Of a DNA stretch of 64,000 nucleotides, positions 1-61,374 are shown one piece after another. The stretch is from contig OU964921.1 of NCBI GenBank assembly GCA_918807975.1, positions 39,892,498 through 39,956,497 on the forward strand, written 5' to 3'. Made by a program: the position numbers and the translations under genes. Positions within the stretch are counted from its first letter, which is position 1, and every line of letters starts with the position of its first letter. Below the pieces are notes generated by a model, which had not been told where the DNA came from, made no database searches, and saw only the letters and a list, made by a program, of their open reading frames with translations. The DNA is from Aplidium turbinatum. Taxonomy: Eukaryota > Chordata > Ascidiacea > Aplousobranchia > Polyclinidae.

Positions 1-419
1 CAAAGTTCAACAGTTTCAAACTGTAGTTCAAAAAACATAGTTTCTCAGCATTCATGCCAAGAAGAGAACATCTTTTGTCATTGTAAAGCAGTCCAACGCG
101 ACATGAGTTTCTGTTAGGATTCGCACAAAGACCGGTGTCACCGCCACTAGCCCAATAAACAGAAGCACAAATACAGCAAATTGGAGCACAGACTCTAACC
201 AGGTAGCACCAATTAAATAGACAGCTAGAAGAGCGCCCTTCCACGTGCACAAAACAAGACATTCGAAAGCATACCCACGTGCTGCGTGCAAAAATAGATT
301 GTGTTTAGCCGCGTGTTCGTAATTAAAACAAAGAGAGTTTAAATGCGCTCTTTACAAGCACGTTTAAGCAATTTGTGTTTCTTCTAAAGGCATGTATGAC
401 TGGTTTTAAGTGTGCTTTT

Positions 420-521
420 GCTGGCCAATGTTTATCGGCGAAAAATAGCCGATACAATATATCGACTACCCCTGATATCGGCCGATAAATATCGGCTTAC
501 CGATATATCGGTCGAGCTCTA
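420..521 (-). mobile_element. Terminal piece of a hAT-like element
   Basis: Read on the minus strand, the piece starts TAGAGCTCGACCGATAT at 521 and continues with clustered CGATAT/CCGATA motifs, a common hAT end. The other end is not visible and may lie before the window. The rest of 1-419 holds no gene I can support. Confidence 0.45.
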
Positions 522-819
522 ACCATAAATCAAAGTTGAAATTGTTAGTTGGATTCATGATGTCTGCTTGAAACTCCACTCCCAATTGATAATGCACCAG
601 TTGCCACTTAAAAAAAGATTAAATATATCTTTCCTCAAACTTGTGTCTTATTCATATAGGAATTTGAATGGAATAAAGCAAGATGAATGCCATTTTGGTA
701 TCCACACTAGTATGATTTTATGATATTAACTCCGTTTTATCAACTTGCTTTTTTCAGTAATTTCTTATAAAAAAATATTTTAGTGTTTGGGATCCCCAAG
801 CATCTTTGTATATACAACA

Positions 820-834
820 ATGAGTAAATTGTAG
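820..834 (+). promoter_or_regulatory. Possible minimal upstream ORF (4 codons)
   Basis: ATG AGT AAA TTG TAG lies five bases before the main start codon at 839. If transcribed, it is a four-codon upstream ORF (MSKL) that could lower initiation at the main start. The upstream transcript structure is unknown; a pyrimidine-rich 3' splice site near 756 would place it in the 5' UTR. Confidence 0.35.
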
Positions 835-838
835 TGAA

Positions 839-50625
<49,787 letters not shown>

Positions 50626-51456
50626 GGGCATACTGGAAATGTCTTGTAATAAGCTGTCAAGGTGATCACTGCGGGACGCGTCGTCGTTCTTGTGGTTCAT
50701 TCCTCCTTGGGTCTATTCTAACAGTGGGTGGAAATATTGTTCCAGGAACGTATTGTGGAGCTAGGCATGGTACTGTACATTGATGTTTGAAACCCGTCTG
50801 GCACATTCCTCCATTTCAAAACTTTGGTACTCTTTGTACATATTATCATTATTATTATTATTGTTGTTGTACAAAGGCTGATCGTGATCTAACAGCCATC
50901 TTTGCGTATTTTGCCTACGTCTACGTGGAAAGCATTTTGTGATCATTTTAGCGAATCAATTTTCTTATTTCAATGCAGTCCTGTACATAGCAACTCACCG
51001 GCATTCTCATGTTGTCCGTTGTTGTTTTTTGCCTTTTACTTTTCTTTTAGGTGACACCTGCCTATGACGTGATGTATATTGTGACAAGTTGGCTGTATTT
51101 TTGTGTTTTTTGCTGCTGATTATGAAATGGCCGCGTTTTAATGAAATGAATTCCCCAATTAAGCAACATTTTGTGACACTTACATGTGTTTTACCTTTTT
51201 ACACAAAGTCCAAAATCTTTTCCAACATTGTTCGGACCCAAACACAGGTCATCCGCTGCTTGTAATTATCAGCGATCTCTCCTTTCCGGGAACTTCTCTC
51301 AAAGCATTTAACTGAAACTTTGACTGGTTGTTGTGTTTTGAGTGTTTCGTTTATTGCTGTCCTAAGTTTTTTCAAGAAATTGGAACAGTAAGCGCTGAAG
51401 TGAAACAGTTTTTCTGCGTGAAATTGGAACAGAAAATCAGAAAACAGACTCTTGCG
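50626..51456 (+). other. Presumed 3' UTR and flank of the CHD7-like gene
   Basis: Follows the stop codon. No canonical AATAAA is visible close by; the first is at 51629-51634, inside the next MITE, so the polyadenylation site is unresolved. No other gene is seen. Confidence 0.45.
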
Positions 51457-51810
51457 CAGGGCTGTGGACTCGGACGAAAAATATACGACTCTGACTTTTG
51501 AGTTTATAACTGGTCGACTCTAAGTTCAGTGTTACCGTACCAAGTTTTGTCCTGTCAATTTTTCTAGATTTAATTTCATTGAAGTTGTGATCGAAATAGA
51601 AACGGCAACTTTCACAAAAACTGACAAAAATAAACACTTGCAAGTTTTAGTTGGCTAAAAGTTTTAGAGGGCAATATGGAGAGCAAGTGACAATATTTAA
51701 AACAAAAGATTACAAACAAGAATGGTATTCATCGTTTTGTATCAAGTCGGAGATGGCCTTTCTTTCAACGACTCCACACTCAGCGAAATCCCTCCGACTT
51801 CACAGCCCTG
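51457..51810. mobile_element. Non-autonomous hAT element (GGCTGTGGACTCGGA ends)
   Basis: Ends CAGGGCTGTGGACTCGG and CCGACTTCACAGCCCTG; flanks CTCTTGCG and CTGTTGCG match at 7 of 8 bases. Confidence 0.85.
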
Positions 51811-51964
51811 CTGTTGCGTACATGAATTAATTTTGCGAAGAGACGTCAAGATCAAGAAGCGGTCGTTTTACCTTCTGGATGTGCGTTTAAGCAACCCACT
51901 TCAAGGACAGCGGCACCTTGTATGCAAAAAGTAATTGACGCAAGCTTAAGTGCAAGTGAAGTCC

Positions 51965-52036
51965 GCGTGGTTTAGTGGGTTATGGTTAGGAAATACATTT
52001 CGATGACATGGGTTCGATTCTCACCCCTGTCATAAA
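51965..52036 (+). mobile_element. tRNA-like SINE head, family D
   Basis: A box TGGTTTAGTGGGTTATGG and B box GGGTTCGATTCTC. A related head lies at 55510-55585. The two ends do not pair as an acceptor stem. Confidence 0.55.
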
Positions 52037-52070
52037 AAAGTGAAGTCACTCGATACGCTCCATACGCTAA

Positions 52071-52304
52071 GGGAACGTTCAAATATTACGTAACGCTTTT
52101 TTTCCGAATTTTTGACCCCCCCCCCTTCCCCATGTAACGCTTTTTCACTACGAATTCAGCACAAAAAACTACCATTCCATACTCGAAAGCGTTACGTAAC
52201 GTTTTGCTTGAACCCCCTCCCCCCTGATGTGACGCTAACGTAACGCTTTGCATAAACCCCCCCCCCTCCTCCTCGAAGGCGTTACGTAATATTTGAACGT
52301 TCCC
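52071..52304. mobile_element. PIF/Harbinger-like MITE with TAA target duplication
   Basis: Inverted ends GGGAACGTTCAAATATTACG and its complement (about 27 bp), flanked by TAA on both sides (52068-52070, 52305-52307). The interior has several C runs next to GTAACGC motifs. The 3-bp TAA duplication is typical of Harbinger. Confidence 0.82.
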
Positions 52305-52873
52305 TAATGCAGGTACGTTTCTAACCAATTTGCAGTTAATTTCGTGTATTTTTTATTTGAGTTAGGTATCAAGTGTTGAGGCAGGTCCAAAAGTGGAAGT
52401 AGGCTACCGTATCAAACATTTAACAGTTCGGTTGGATGACTCAAATAACTTTTTGTAGCTGTAGAATATGTGCATTTAGGCCACTTAACACCGACAAGAC
52501 AGGAAAGTTCTGATGAGTCTGGAAAAGATGTAGAAAATTGTTTCCCTAATAAAAAAATATAAAGTTGCAAGATAAGAAAGCGTTGTTCGAGACGACAACA
52601 ATTTCTGGTTTCATACGTAGAATCAGCGATGCCACTCTTGATGTAATTACATCAAATTTGATGTTTTTGGGTAAATTTTTGATGTTTTTGCCCAAAAATC
52701 TGATGTTAAGCGATTTGGTGTTAACTAGCTCAGACTAAATAAAATATAATCAATTTGGTGAATTCAATAACTTTAAAAGAAAAAGAACAGCTTCTAGCTC
52801 GCCAACTTGTATCCCAAAGTAGTGGAAGCTGCACCAGCTGGCAACCATTAAATAGGCTAGTGGAAGTTATGAG

Positions 52874-53304
52874 CAGTGGCGTAGCCAAGGGGGGGGGGGG
52901 GTTTGGGGGTTACAACCCCCCCTTTGGCACGCGTGTGACGTCACGATATTGAGAATGATGCTTTCAGTCTAAAAAAAAAATTGCCTAATTTTAAACAAAA
53001 TTGCATTAAAAGAGCGAGTTTTGCCAATACCAAACATCTCAGCCAGGAATTAGCAACAAGAAAACACAGAGACTTAGCTTTTTTTTCCGAGAAATGCCGA
53101 AGAAAACATGATCTTATCCTGTTGCTATGCTACCGGACAGCACCATTTTACAGGAATATTCGTACCCACATTTTTCTTGAAAATGCTCTCAGAATGCACC
53201 AAATTCAAAGTAATTTTTCAAAATTTTCTGGGGGAGGCCCCCCAGACCCCCCGCCGTTGGGTGGTCAAAACCCCCCCCTTTCAAAATTCCTGGCTACGCT
53301 ACTG
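52874..53304. mobile_element. hAT MITE nested in the 52624 element
   Basis: Ends CAGTGGCGTAGCCAAGG and CCTGGCTACGCTACTG, flanked by exact GTTATGAG duplications (52866-52873, 53305-53312). Long G and C runs lie inside each end. No coding capacity. Confidence 0.88.
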
Positions 53305-53405
53305 GTTATGAGCAATGGTGGTCCACGTAAAAGATACATGAGCATGATGAGCCGTTGTGAAGAAAACTGATAGGCTGGTTGTAGTATCTAAAATGAAGAC
53401 ATTAA

Positions 53406-53648
53406 GGGCCATATTTTATAACCTTACTTGAGCTCAAGTCGGCCTTGACTAAAAATTCGACCCCATGAAGTAGGCTAAAGTGTAATACCAAAACACTGTG
53501 TACCAAAATGATACTTTAGCTTGATGTTTCATAACTAGCCAATTGCTGGACTTCATTCATCATAAAAGATGCATTTTGTAAAATCAGTTTTGCATTACAT
53601 CCGAAGTGAGTCAAACTTGAAGTCGAGTAGGGTTTTAAAATACAGGCC
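53406..53648. mobile_element. Nested MITE with TAA target duplication
   Basis: Imperfect inverted ends GGGCCATATTTTATAACC and GGTTTTAAAATACAGGCC flanked by TAA (53403-53405, 53649-53651), as in PIF/Harbinger MITEs. Confidence 0.65.
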
Positions 53649-53729
53649 TAAGTTGTATATACTGTAGGTAAGCTTATTTGCAAATATCAACCGCCAAAAT
53701 TAAAAAGGTACCGCATTGAAAGTGTACTC

Positions 53730-54388
53730 ACTGGTCGACACGATTTTTGCTCTAGGCCTATGAACTTTGAAAACTGATTTAGAGTAATTTTGGGGTGCTG
53801 AATCCGACTCTTACCTCAGATTAATCCTATCACGTCAGGTTTGTGAGATAACAGCAAATTGTTACTTTTGTCAAAAGTGGAAGATATGATGTTGCGTTTA
53901 TTGCACGTATGCACATTGTGCTATATCCAGAAATCCAGGCCATGTGGTGCATAAGTAGCTGAAATACACCCACCGACTATAATTTTGATATATACCAATT
54001 TGTTGTCCATGCAACATTATTAACAAGGCAGTAATAACAAACTAAAAGGGAAGCTAAAAGTATAACTGAACCCCTCCTCCGTCAATGTTTTGCATGAAAC
54101 CACAAAGATTTAAGCAGGCCTATGTCAATGCTTGTCCAGTAACCTTATTTAGGCTGTTTTGGCCTGTCTAACACTAACCTTTCGTTAAAGCACTGCATAT
54201 GTTGGTAGTAAACGCAACGCTAAATCTTCCACTTTTTATAAAAGTAACAATTTGTTGTTATTATATCTCAAAAACCTCACGTGATAGGATAAATCTGAGG
54301 TCAGATTCGGATTCAGCACCCCAAAATTACTCTAAATCAGTCTTCAAAGTTTTGGAGCAAAAAAAATTTCCTTTTTCGTAGACCAGTG
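53730..54388. mobile_element. Nested long-TIR element
   Basis: Inverted arms of about 150 bp (53730-53890 and 54230-54388) share CACTGGTC ends, GGGGTGCTGAATCCGA and ATCCTATCACGT. The middle is about 340 bp without coding sequence. I could not find a clear target duplication. Confidence 0.7.
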
Positions 54389-54905
54389 TTATTTTAGTTG
54401 CATATAAAATTCTGCTAGCCAAGTAGTTTTTCCTGAAAACATGTTTTTTAAATAAACCTTTAAGTAAATTTTCGAAGAAAGTCTAGATTTAATGTAATTG
54501 TTATCTTTTTTTATCATTTTATTGACAAAACGCACTCGAGCTTTCAATTTGATGTCTTAATCTTGAATTTGATGTTTTTTATGAAAAAATTTGATGTTTT
54601 AAAAATTGATGTGAGTGGCAACACTGCGTAGGATAACCCGAAACAGTCTCGGTTAGAAACTGGCGGAAAAATTAATCTGGCAACACTTGTGTGTTGCCAG
54701 ATAGATAAATTTAGTGGTAGTGCTCACACGGCCCTGCTGTGAAGTAACGACTATTCAATATGTCTGCATTTAATCTTTATGACGAAATCTTACCATGAGT
54801 TCACCCTTGTTCTACAATTGTAAATAGGTTGTGGAAATCTGCGAATTTTAAATTACGTAAGCTAGTTACTTGCCCCTTCTTTTAATCTGAAAGGGCTTTA
54901 TAGCC

Positions 54906-55078
54906 TATACTTTGACACAAACAAGTTTTGCACACATTATTTTTATTGAAAATATACTTCGACACAAACAAGTTTTGCACACATTATTTTTATTGAAAAT
55001 ATACTTCGACACAAACAAGTTTTGCACACATTATTTTTATTGAAAATATACTTCGACACAAACAAGTTTTGCACACAC
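54906..55078. repeat. 47-bp tandem repeat, about 3.7 copies
   Basis: Unit begins TATACTTCGACACAAACAAG and includes TTTTGCACACATTATTTTTA; copies are almost identical, with the first differing by one base (CTTTGAC). Direct, contiguous copies make this a minisatellite. Confidence 0.9.
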
Positions 55079-55362
55079 AATTGAAAATTTATTCTAAATT
55101 TTCAATTCAAAAATTGACGTTCTAAATTCCGTAATTCGAACTCACGAATAAAATAATTTCTTGAGACGCAATTCTGCAATTCAGACTCGCAAAAAAAAAG
55201 TTTCTTGTGATTCATTTTTGTTACTTCTATGCAATCGAAGGATTAGTCACGTCATCAGCAGTTCTCCTGTTAAGGTTATTGAACATTCAATAAAAAACCT
55301 TGAACACCTGCATTGGGATTATAAAAATTTAAATTAAAAAACCTAAAATCCCTGCAAAATGA

Positions 55363-55780
55363 GGTAGGAACTTTAACATAGGACAGTTTTCCGTGCGAAT
55401 CAGCTGATTTCAATCATGCAACTCAGCACGTGATATTCTAATAATCACGTGATAATCTACTCGAAAGATTTTTGATACAAAGAAAATTAAGTGGATATAT
55501 CGCCACAAGCAGCGTGGCCTAATGGGTTAAGGTTAGGGCAAGGAAATAGTCATTTCGATTGCGTAGGTTCGATTCCCACCCTCTGCTAATGTTCTTTTTT
55601 GTTCTGCAACTGAACTGAGTGCAAGAAAGATCTTAATAATGACTGTAACCAATTGAGTTTATAATGAAAATTGCCCTACCTTTCTTAACCAATGCGGGTT
55701 CGCACGTGCGCACGTAGGCTACGTACGCACGCACAGTAGCTGGTTCGCACGGAAAACTGTCCTATGTTAAAGTGCCTACC
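55363..55780. mobile_element. Mutator- or Merlin-like MITE with exact 9-bp target duplication, carrying a tRNA-like insert
   Basis: Inverted ends of about 45 bp start GGTAGGAACTTTAACATAGG (one mismatch in the partner). Flanks are GCAAAATGA on both sides (55354-55362, 55781-55789). The 9-bp duplication and GG start point to Mutator or Merlin. Near the middle lies a family D tRNA-like unit (55510-55585). Confidence 0.85.
55510..55585 (+). mobile_element. tRNA-like SINE head, family D, inside a MITE
   Basis: A box TGGCCTAATGGGTTAAGG and B box GGTTCGATTCCCACC, both close to consensus, so it may still bind RNA polymerase III factors (inference). The cloverleaf is not complete. Confidence 0.6.
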
Positions 55781-56492
55781 GCAAAATGATGACTAGCTTT
55801 TATTTCCGACGTCGGAAATGAACTAGAACAAGATCAACAAACCTATTGTGTTTAGTGAGTAAGTTGTTGATATTGTGTTGTTTATTTTATTGCACCATCA
55901 TAAAATTTCGTTTGGTGTTTCGCAAGAATATTTTATTTTATGAAGTGTTCTTTGGCCCAAAAAATGTTGAAAAACACTGCGTTAGAAGATCTTAAGCAAC
56001 TGCAACTCTGCAAGTGCAAAGAATCATCTATCAGAGGATTTTTCAGTGCAAGGATAAAAACGCAAACCACACTGCTATAAGGAAATTTATCCACAGCATC
56101 TGGTAACACTGCTGATGACTGCAGTCAATCAAGAAAAGATTTTAGTGGTTTGGCAACAATGAGTTGAGTTCAGGGTTGCCAGATGGCCTTTTTTAGGTCA
56201 AATTCCAGAAAACTGGCCTTTTTAAATTGCAGTTGGCCTAAAAAAAAATGATGCAAATAAGGCCAGAAAATCTGGCCTTATTTGGCCCTTTTTATGGCTG
56301 CAAGTTTTGACCGGTTTAAAAAGTATTATTTTAAGGAAATTTAATTTCAATTGTAATATAAAAGTATCACTTATCATCACTTAGAGCAGCGGTTCTTAAA
56401 CTGGGGGGCGCGAAAGGTACACAAGGGGGGTGCGAGCGATGTCAAACTATGTGACTAAACGCATGTGACTAAGTGGATTTATTGCCAGGATA

Positions 56493-57497
56493 ATGCAAAA
56501 AAGTCCCAATGCCATTGGATCTCACTGCGTGATTCACCGTGAGGCTCTGGCCTCCAGGACTCTACCAGCTGCAATGAAAGATAAGCTTACAGTAATCGTA
56601 CGAGCCGTCAACTTCGTCAAAACCAGTGCCGTCAATACGAGACTGTTTGCCAAGCTGTGCAAGGATATGGATTCGAACCATGAGACTCTCCTCTTCCATA
56701 CATCTGTTCGTTGGTTATCGAAAGGTAATATGTTAGCCCGCGTGTATGAAATGAGAGATGAACTGATGCTATTTTTGGAAGCTCATGGGAAGCAAGATCT
56801 CCTTCTGCCATTTTCATCAGAGAATTTTCAGCTGGAGTTGGCATACCTCGTGGACATTTTCAAGGCCCTCAATAACTTAAATCTGCTCTTGCATGGCAGA
56901 AATACTAACCGGATTAATAGCTATGATTCCATTCGAGCATTTGTGGCAAAGCTGGGGTTGTGGCACCGCCGAATACAAATAGGAAATGCAGCTTCATTTC
57001 CCAACCTAGATACTGCACTTGACAAAAAGCAACTTGAACTGGAAGGTGAGCTTAAGGCTGAAGTGGAGGCTCACCTTCAGCTTTTGAAAGAAGAATTCGA
57101 ACGCTATTTCCCAGACTTGGGTGACACCGACCTTCCAGAATGGAAGATGACAAGAGATCCCTTTCGTGTTAACGAGGACATTCTTCCCGACGGTTTGCAA
57201 GAGGAATTCTTGGAAATAAAGTTTAACTCCACCGCAAAAGACGATTATGAAGCAATGCCACTAACTGATTTTTGGGTTAAATATTTGCACATATACAAGG
57301 GAGTGGGTAGCGTGGCGATACGCACACTTCTTCCGTTTTCGTCCACTTATCTGTGCGAAAGTGGCTTTTCTACATTTTTGAACATAAAAACAAAACATCG
57401 AAACAAACTTATTGATTGTGAAGCCGATCTGAGGTGTGCATTATCAGCTACAAAGCCTCGAATTAAACTTTTGGTTTCCGAAAAACAATTACAGTAG
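56493..57497 (+). pseudogene. hAT transposase, C-terminal part (ZBED5/FAM200/SCAND3-like)
   Basis: An open frame of 334 codons reads AIGSHCVIHREALASRTLPA, VRWLSKGNMLARVYEMRDEL, then the hAT dimerisation signature FSSTYLCESGFSTF and KTKHRNKLI near the end. These are hallmarks of the hAT family from which vertebrate ZBED5 and FAM200 were domesticated. The upstream BED zinc finger and N-terminal catalytic part are deleted. The frame ends at a TAG (57495-57497) that belongs to the inserted MITE. Long intact frame suggests a fairly recent insertion. Confidence 0.9.
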
Positions 57498-57665
57498 AAC
57501 TCGGTTAATCCGGATTCGGTTAATCCGGATCTTCGCCTAATCCGGATGAAGCTGGAAGTACAAATGAGTCAGGTTTGATAGAACCGTCATCGGTTAATCC
57601 GGATCTTCGCCTAATCCGGATGGAATCGCCAGTCAAATCGAATCCGGATTAACCGAGTTCTACTT
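57492..57665. mobile_element. Tigger-type MITE inserted in the hAT transposase
   Basis: Ends CAGTAGAACTCGGTTAATCC and GGATTAACCGAGTTCTACT are inverted repeats flanked by TA (57490-57491, 57666-57667). Internal GGTTAATCCGGA copies occur in direct repeat. TA duplication and CAG start fit pogo/Tigger. Confidence 0.87.
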
Positions 57666-57863
57666 TACATCCCTCACATTGATGAAAGCTAAATATAAAT
57701 TCCTGTAGTCATTACACATAAATGTTTGCTAATTTTGTAGTTTGGTGGGGCGCAAGTTTGGATGGCACGTCAAAGGGGGGCGCGGCTCAAAAAGTTTAAG
57801 AACCCCTGACTTAGAGCCTGACCTATATTTGTTTTAATTTTAATTAGTGAGTAGAGACATAGG

Positions 57864-58402
57864 CAGAGTTGCCAATTTGGCTTTTTTGAAGCCAGATTTT
57901 GAGAATCTGGCTGTTTTTCAACTCGCTTGGCTTTTTTTTAAATAAAAAATTTTAAATAAAAAAAGCCAGAAAAATTAGGCTTTTCCTGCTTTTTTTCATG
58001 TTTCATCGATTTTTTGTCAAATTAATAAAAAGCCAACATAATTTTGGCTTTTTTTGGCTTAATTTTATCGTTTGCAATTTTTTTTAGGAAAAAAATTCGG
58101 TCTGCGTCAATTCGAGCACTAATTTCTACCTTATATTTGGTTGTAGTGTCCGACCGACGTTTTGAAGCCGAAACTAGAAAACTTTCTAGTTGCTTGTCTT
58201 TTCATTAACTATGCTTCTGCGTTGTCGCTGAAGTCAAAGTTCGGTGGGACACTATTTGGTTGTGCACTTTTTATATGTGTATGTTTAATGAGTACTAATT
58301 GGCTTTTTCTTGGCTTTTTTAGCTGTTTTTTGCTGGCGTTTTTTAGGCTTTTTTTGTGACTAGGTCTGGCTATTTTTTGGTGAAGACAGGTTGGCAACCC
58401 TG
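57864..58402. mobile_element. hAT MITE nested in the 56171 element
   Basis: Ends CAGAGTTGCCAATTTGGC and GGTTGGCAACCCTG, exact GACATAGG flanks (57856-57863, 58403-58410). Interior is many GGCTTTTTT repeats. Similar ends to its host element suggest related hAT families. Confidence 0.88.
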
Positions 58403-59283
58403 GACATAGGTAGAGTAGAGAATGTGTTAGCGGTGGACAGGGCGGTTCTATTAAGTTGCACCTGCCGTAAACCGTAAAGTATACACTTGCCTTGTTTGTT
58501 AATGTGATGTGTTTGCATTCCATTTGTGCAATCTTTTGCTGCTAAATAATTTCAAAACCGAGTATTAGCTTTAGTTCTTATGACATCTTAAACGTATTGA
58601 TTTCGTACTGGGTTGGTCTGTGAATAAGTTTATTATAAAAGCCTACGACAACACATTTCACTGATTGTTGAACACTCCACGTTTACTTCTGATCCGGTTT
58701 GCAATAAGCAAAATGCTACAGAACGACAGGGAATCTTTGCATTTGTTTATTTTTGATTTTTTAGATTTGTGGTTTTAAACTTCTATAGGCCTACATCAAA
58801 TAAGTTTTGATGTGAGTGAAGGCTATATTTTATATTGTTATAGCGAAATTGAATTTTATACATTCTTTAGTTGACACAAACAGTGTTTTATTTTAATAAT
58901 TCTTCTGTAGTTATGTATAGCACTGAAAATAGTTTCCAATCCTGTAGTTGTATACATCCCTGGTACATATATCATACTCAATAAGACAAATTTATGCTTA
59001 TTGCTTACCTAGATGTTCCGAATAGCACTGTTCATGAAATGAAGTAATAATGGTTTCTAGTTTATCTGCTACTACAGTAACTTTTCATTAATCAAACTAT
59101 GCAAACGAACCGGTCATTATGCTCTGACAATGCTAAATTATTATCTGTCATATTAGATCGTAAAATAGCATTTTCAAAAAATTATTTCAATTAAGTTGTT
59201 AGCGTTTATTTAGCCTTAGAAGTAAATAAAAAATTTGGCCTTATTTTATAATGGATTTGGCCTTACTAATGGATTTGGCAAAG

Positions 59284-61199
59284 TGTCCCATTCTCCTTTT
59301 TCCTAAAACCTGTCAATCAAGAAGAAGTATTAAAACATCTTAATAATCTTTCTGTCTCTAAAAGTACAGGACATGATGGAATACCTATGAGATTTGTCAA
59401 ACTATCCTCACCAATAATCGCCCCTTTCCTCACCAACTTATTCAATGAGTGTATCGATAAAGGTGTATATCCTGATGTACTAAAGGTCGCTCAAGTTACC
59501 CCAATCTTCAAAAGTGGCTCCAGGAAAAATTGTTCCAACTATAGGCCCATATCACTATTGTCCCCCTTCACCAAAATATTCGAAAAATGCCTGTATGAAC
59601 AAATGTACAATTATCTAACAAAAAAAAGACCTGATCACACCACATCAGTATGGATTTAGACCACAATATTCCACTTCGTTAGCTGTGTCAAACGTTTGTG
59701 ATAACATCTTAACTAACCTAGCATAAAGATACAACTTGCTCTGTATTTCTTGATTTAGCTAAAGCCTTCGACACAGTTGATCACACTATTCTCATACAGA
59801 AACTGCAAACATACGGTTTTCGGGGCCTTCCATTACAATTGTTAAAAAGCTATATCAGCAATCGTCTACAGCACACGGTCGTCAATGGAATCTCTTCAAA
59901 CTCAAGACAGGTTACCTGCGGTGTGCCCCAAGGATCGACATTGGGACCCCTTCTTTTCTTACTCTATATAAATGACTTACCAAATTCAACAAACATGAAT
60001 GTTAAACTATTTGCTGACGACACCAATCTTACGATGAGCGACAAATGTGAAATAAATTTGCAGAACAATGTGAATGCCGAAATGCAAAAAGTTTACAACT
60101 GGTTGAAGCTTAATAGATTATCATTAAATTTCTCAAAAACTGAATACATGCTAATAACAAATAAAAAACACATAAAAAATTTTAACATTAACATTGGTAA
60201 CACAAGCATTCAACAAAAAGATCAAATAAAATACCTTGGCGTTTACATAGATAACAAATTAACATGGAAATATCACATAGATAAAATTTGCGGAAAAGTA
60301 GCAAAAGGTTCATGGGCGTTGCTTAAACTCAGAAATTATGTCAACACAGACACTTTAAAAGATGTGTATCACGCTTTGATTTACTGTCATTTGCAATATT
60401 GTATTTCAAGCTGGGGAAAGGCCTGTGACAGTGCACTGGATTCATTAATAAAATTACAAAAAAAGGTTATAAGAATAATTACGAAACAAAATTACTATGC
60501 TCACACTAATTTTTTATTTTTCAAAATGAACATCTTGAAACTAAAAGACATACATAACATTGAAATAAAAAAACATATGTACAAAGTTCATATGAATGAG
60601 TATCCGTCTACGTATTGTGATTTATTTACAAATGCTTCATCTATTCATCAGCATAACACAAGATATCAAACAGGCAACAATTATTTTATAAACAGATCAA
60701 ACACAGAATTTGGCAAGAAGTCCATGCAGGTATTGGGACCAATGCTCTGGTCAGAGGTTCCAAGTAGGCTAAAAAACTTATCATTTCATTGTTTCAAAAA
60801 AGAGATCAAAACGTTAATTTTACAAAGCTACAGTGCATCGTAAGTGATATGTTATGGAAACCAACTTGTCAGTTGCTTCGGAAACTTTATTATTCTCTGC
60901 TTGCTTCATGGAATTTTGTGTTTTGGCCTACGTTATCATCAATATGTTTTTTTTGTGCGTATGCTGTTGTTGAAGCGCGGGAACGTTTCAATTATTATTT
61001 TTCTCTTGTAAGCTTATTTTAAATGGCAAAATCGTAATTTCCGTAGGGTGGCAATTGACTAGTAGACTGTATGGTCGTCTCGTTGTCTCCCTGTCGGTAT
61101 GGGAACTTGTGTAACTTTTGTACTGTGTATATTGCATATTTCAAACATGTACCTATGTTCCTGTTACTGACAAATAAAACATTGATTGATTGATTGATT
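59284..61199 (+). mobile_element. 5'-truncated LINE (CR1/Jockey-like) with TTGA tail
   Basis: Reverse transcriptase blocks in order: PIFKSGSRKNCSNYRPISLL (59387-59659), then after a frameshift YGFRP near 59650, then DLAKAFDTVDH (about 59755) and 334 open codons (59839-60843) with GVPQGSTLGPLLFLLYINDL, the catalytic FADDT, LNFSKTEYM and KYLGVYIDNKLTW. The endonuclease domain and 5' end are missing. The 3' end is AATAAAACA followed by (TTGA)n at about 61172-61199. Two frame breaks make it inactive. Confidence 0.92.
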
Positions 61200-61374
61200 A
61201 CTATAGCTTGAGTATCTGGCAACCCTGGTTGAGTTGTTGAGTTGACTGTCACTGGTAAATGCCTACTGTAGTTCCAAAGACAACTCCAAGTACTTTTTCC
61301 GTCGTATTAAAGTTAATTGCAGTATTTATAGGTTATAGCCTGATTAGTTCCACTCTAGTTTACTAAGTCATTCT

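Larger units (their letters stand above)
52624..54626. mobile_element. 2.0-kb non-autonomous hAT element hosting other elements
   Basis: Ends CAGCGATGCCACTC and GAGTGGCAACACTG; flanks CGTAGAAT and CGTAGGAT (7/8). Subterminal regions repeat TTGATGTTTT in many copies. It contains the hAT MITE at 52874-53304, the TAA-flanked MITE at 53406-53648 and the long-TIR element at 53730-54388. Confidence 0.85.
56387..57808 (+). mobile_element. hAT element with ZBED5/FAM200-like transposase remnant
   Basis: Ends CAGCGGTTCTTAAACTGG and TTTAAGAACCCCTG, with exact ACTTAGAG flanks (56379-56386, 57809-57816). It is inserted in the 56171 hAT. It carries a transposase remnant and, at the end of that frame, a Tigger-type MITE. 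The 5' third of the transposase, including the BED finger and first catalytic Asp, is missing, so it is non-autonomous. Confidence 0.92.
56171..61227. mobile_element. hAT element split by nested insertions, exact 8-bp target duplication
   Basis: Ends CAGGGTTGCCAGATGGCC and ATCTGGCAACCCTG are flanked by GTTGAGTT (56163-56170 and 61228-61235). Subterminal motifs are repeats of TGGCCTTTTT. The 5.06-kb span includes two other hATs (56387-57808 and 57864-58402) and a LINE (about 59284-61199); removing them leaves a host element of about 1.2 kb without transposase. The gap 58411-59283 is unremarkable element interior. Confidence 0.85.

Noticed and set aside
52-291. Minus-strand 79-codon open frame, hydrophobic
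   Set aside because: No family resemblance, no supporting context, and it lies in probable transposon sequence at the window edge.
54906-55078. Regularly spaced repeats, considered as CRISPR-like
   Set aside because: Copies are contiguous 47-bp tandem units without spacers, in an animal genome.
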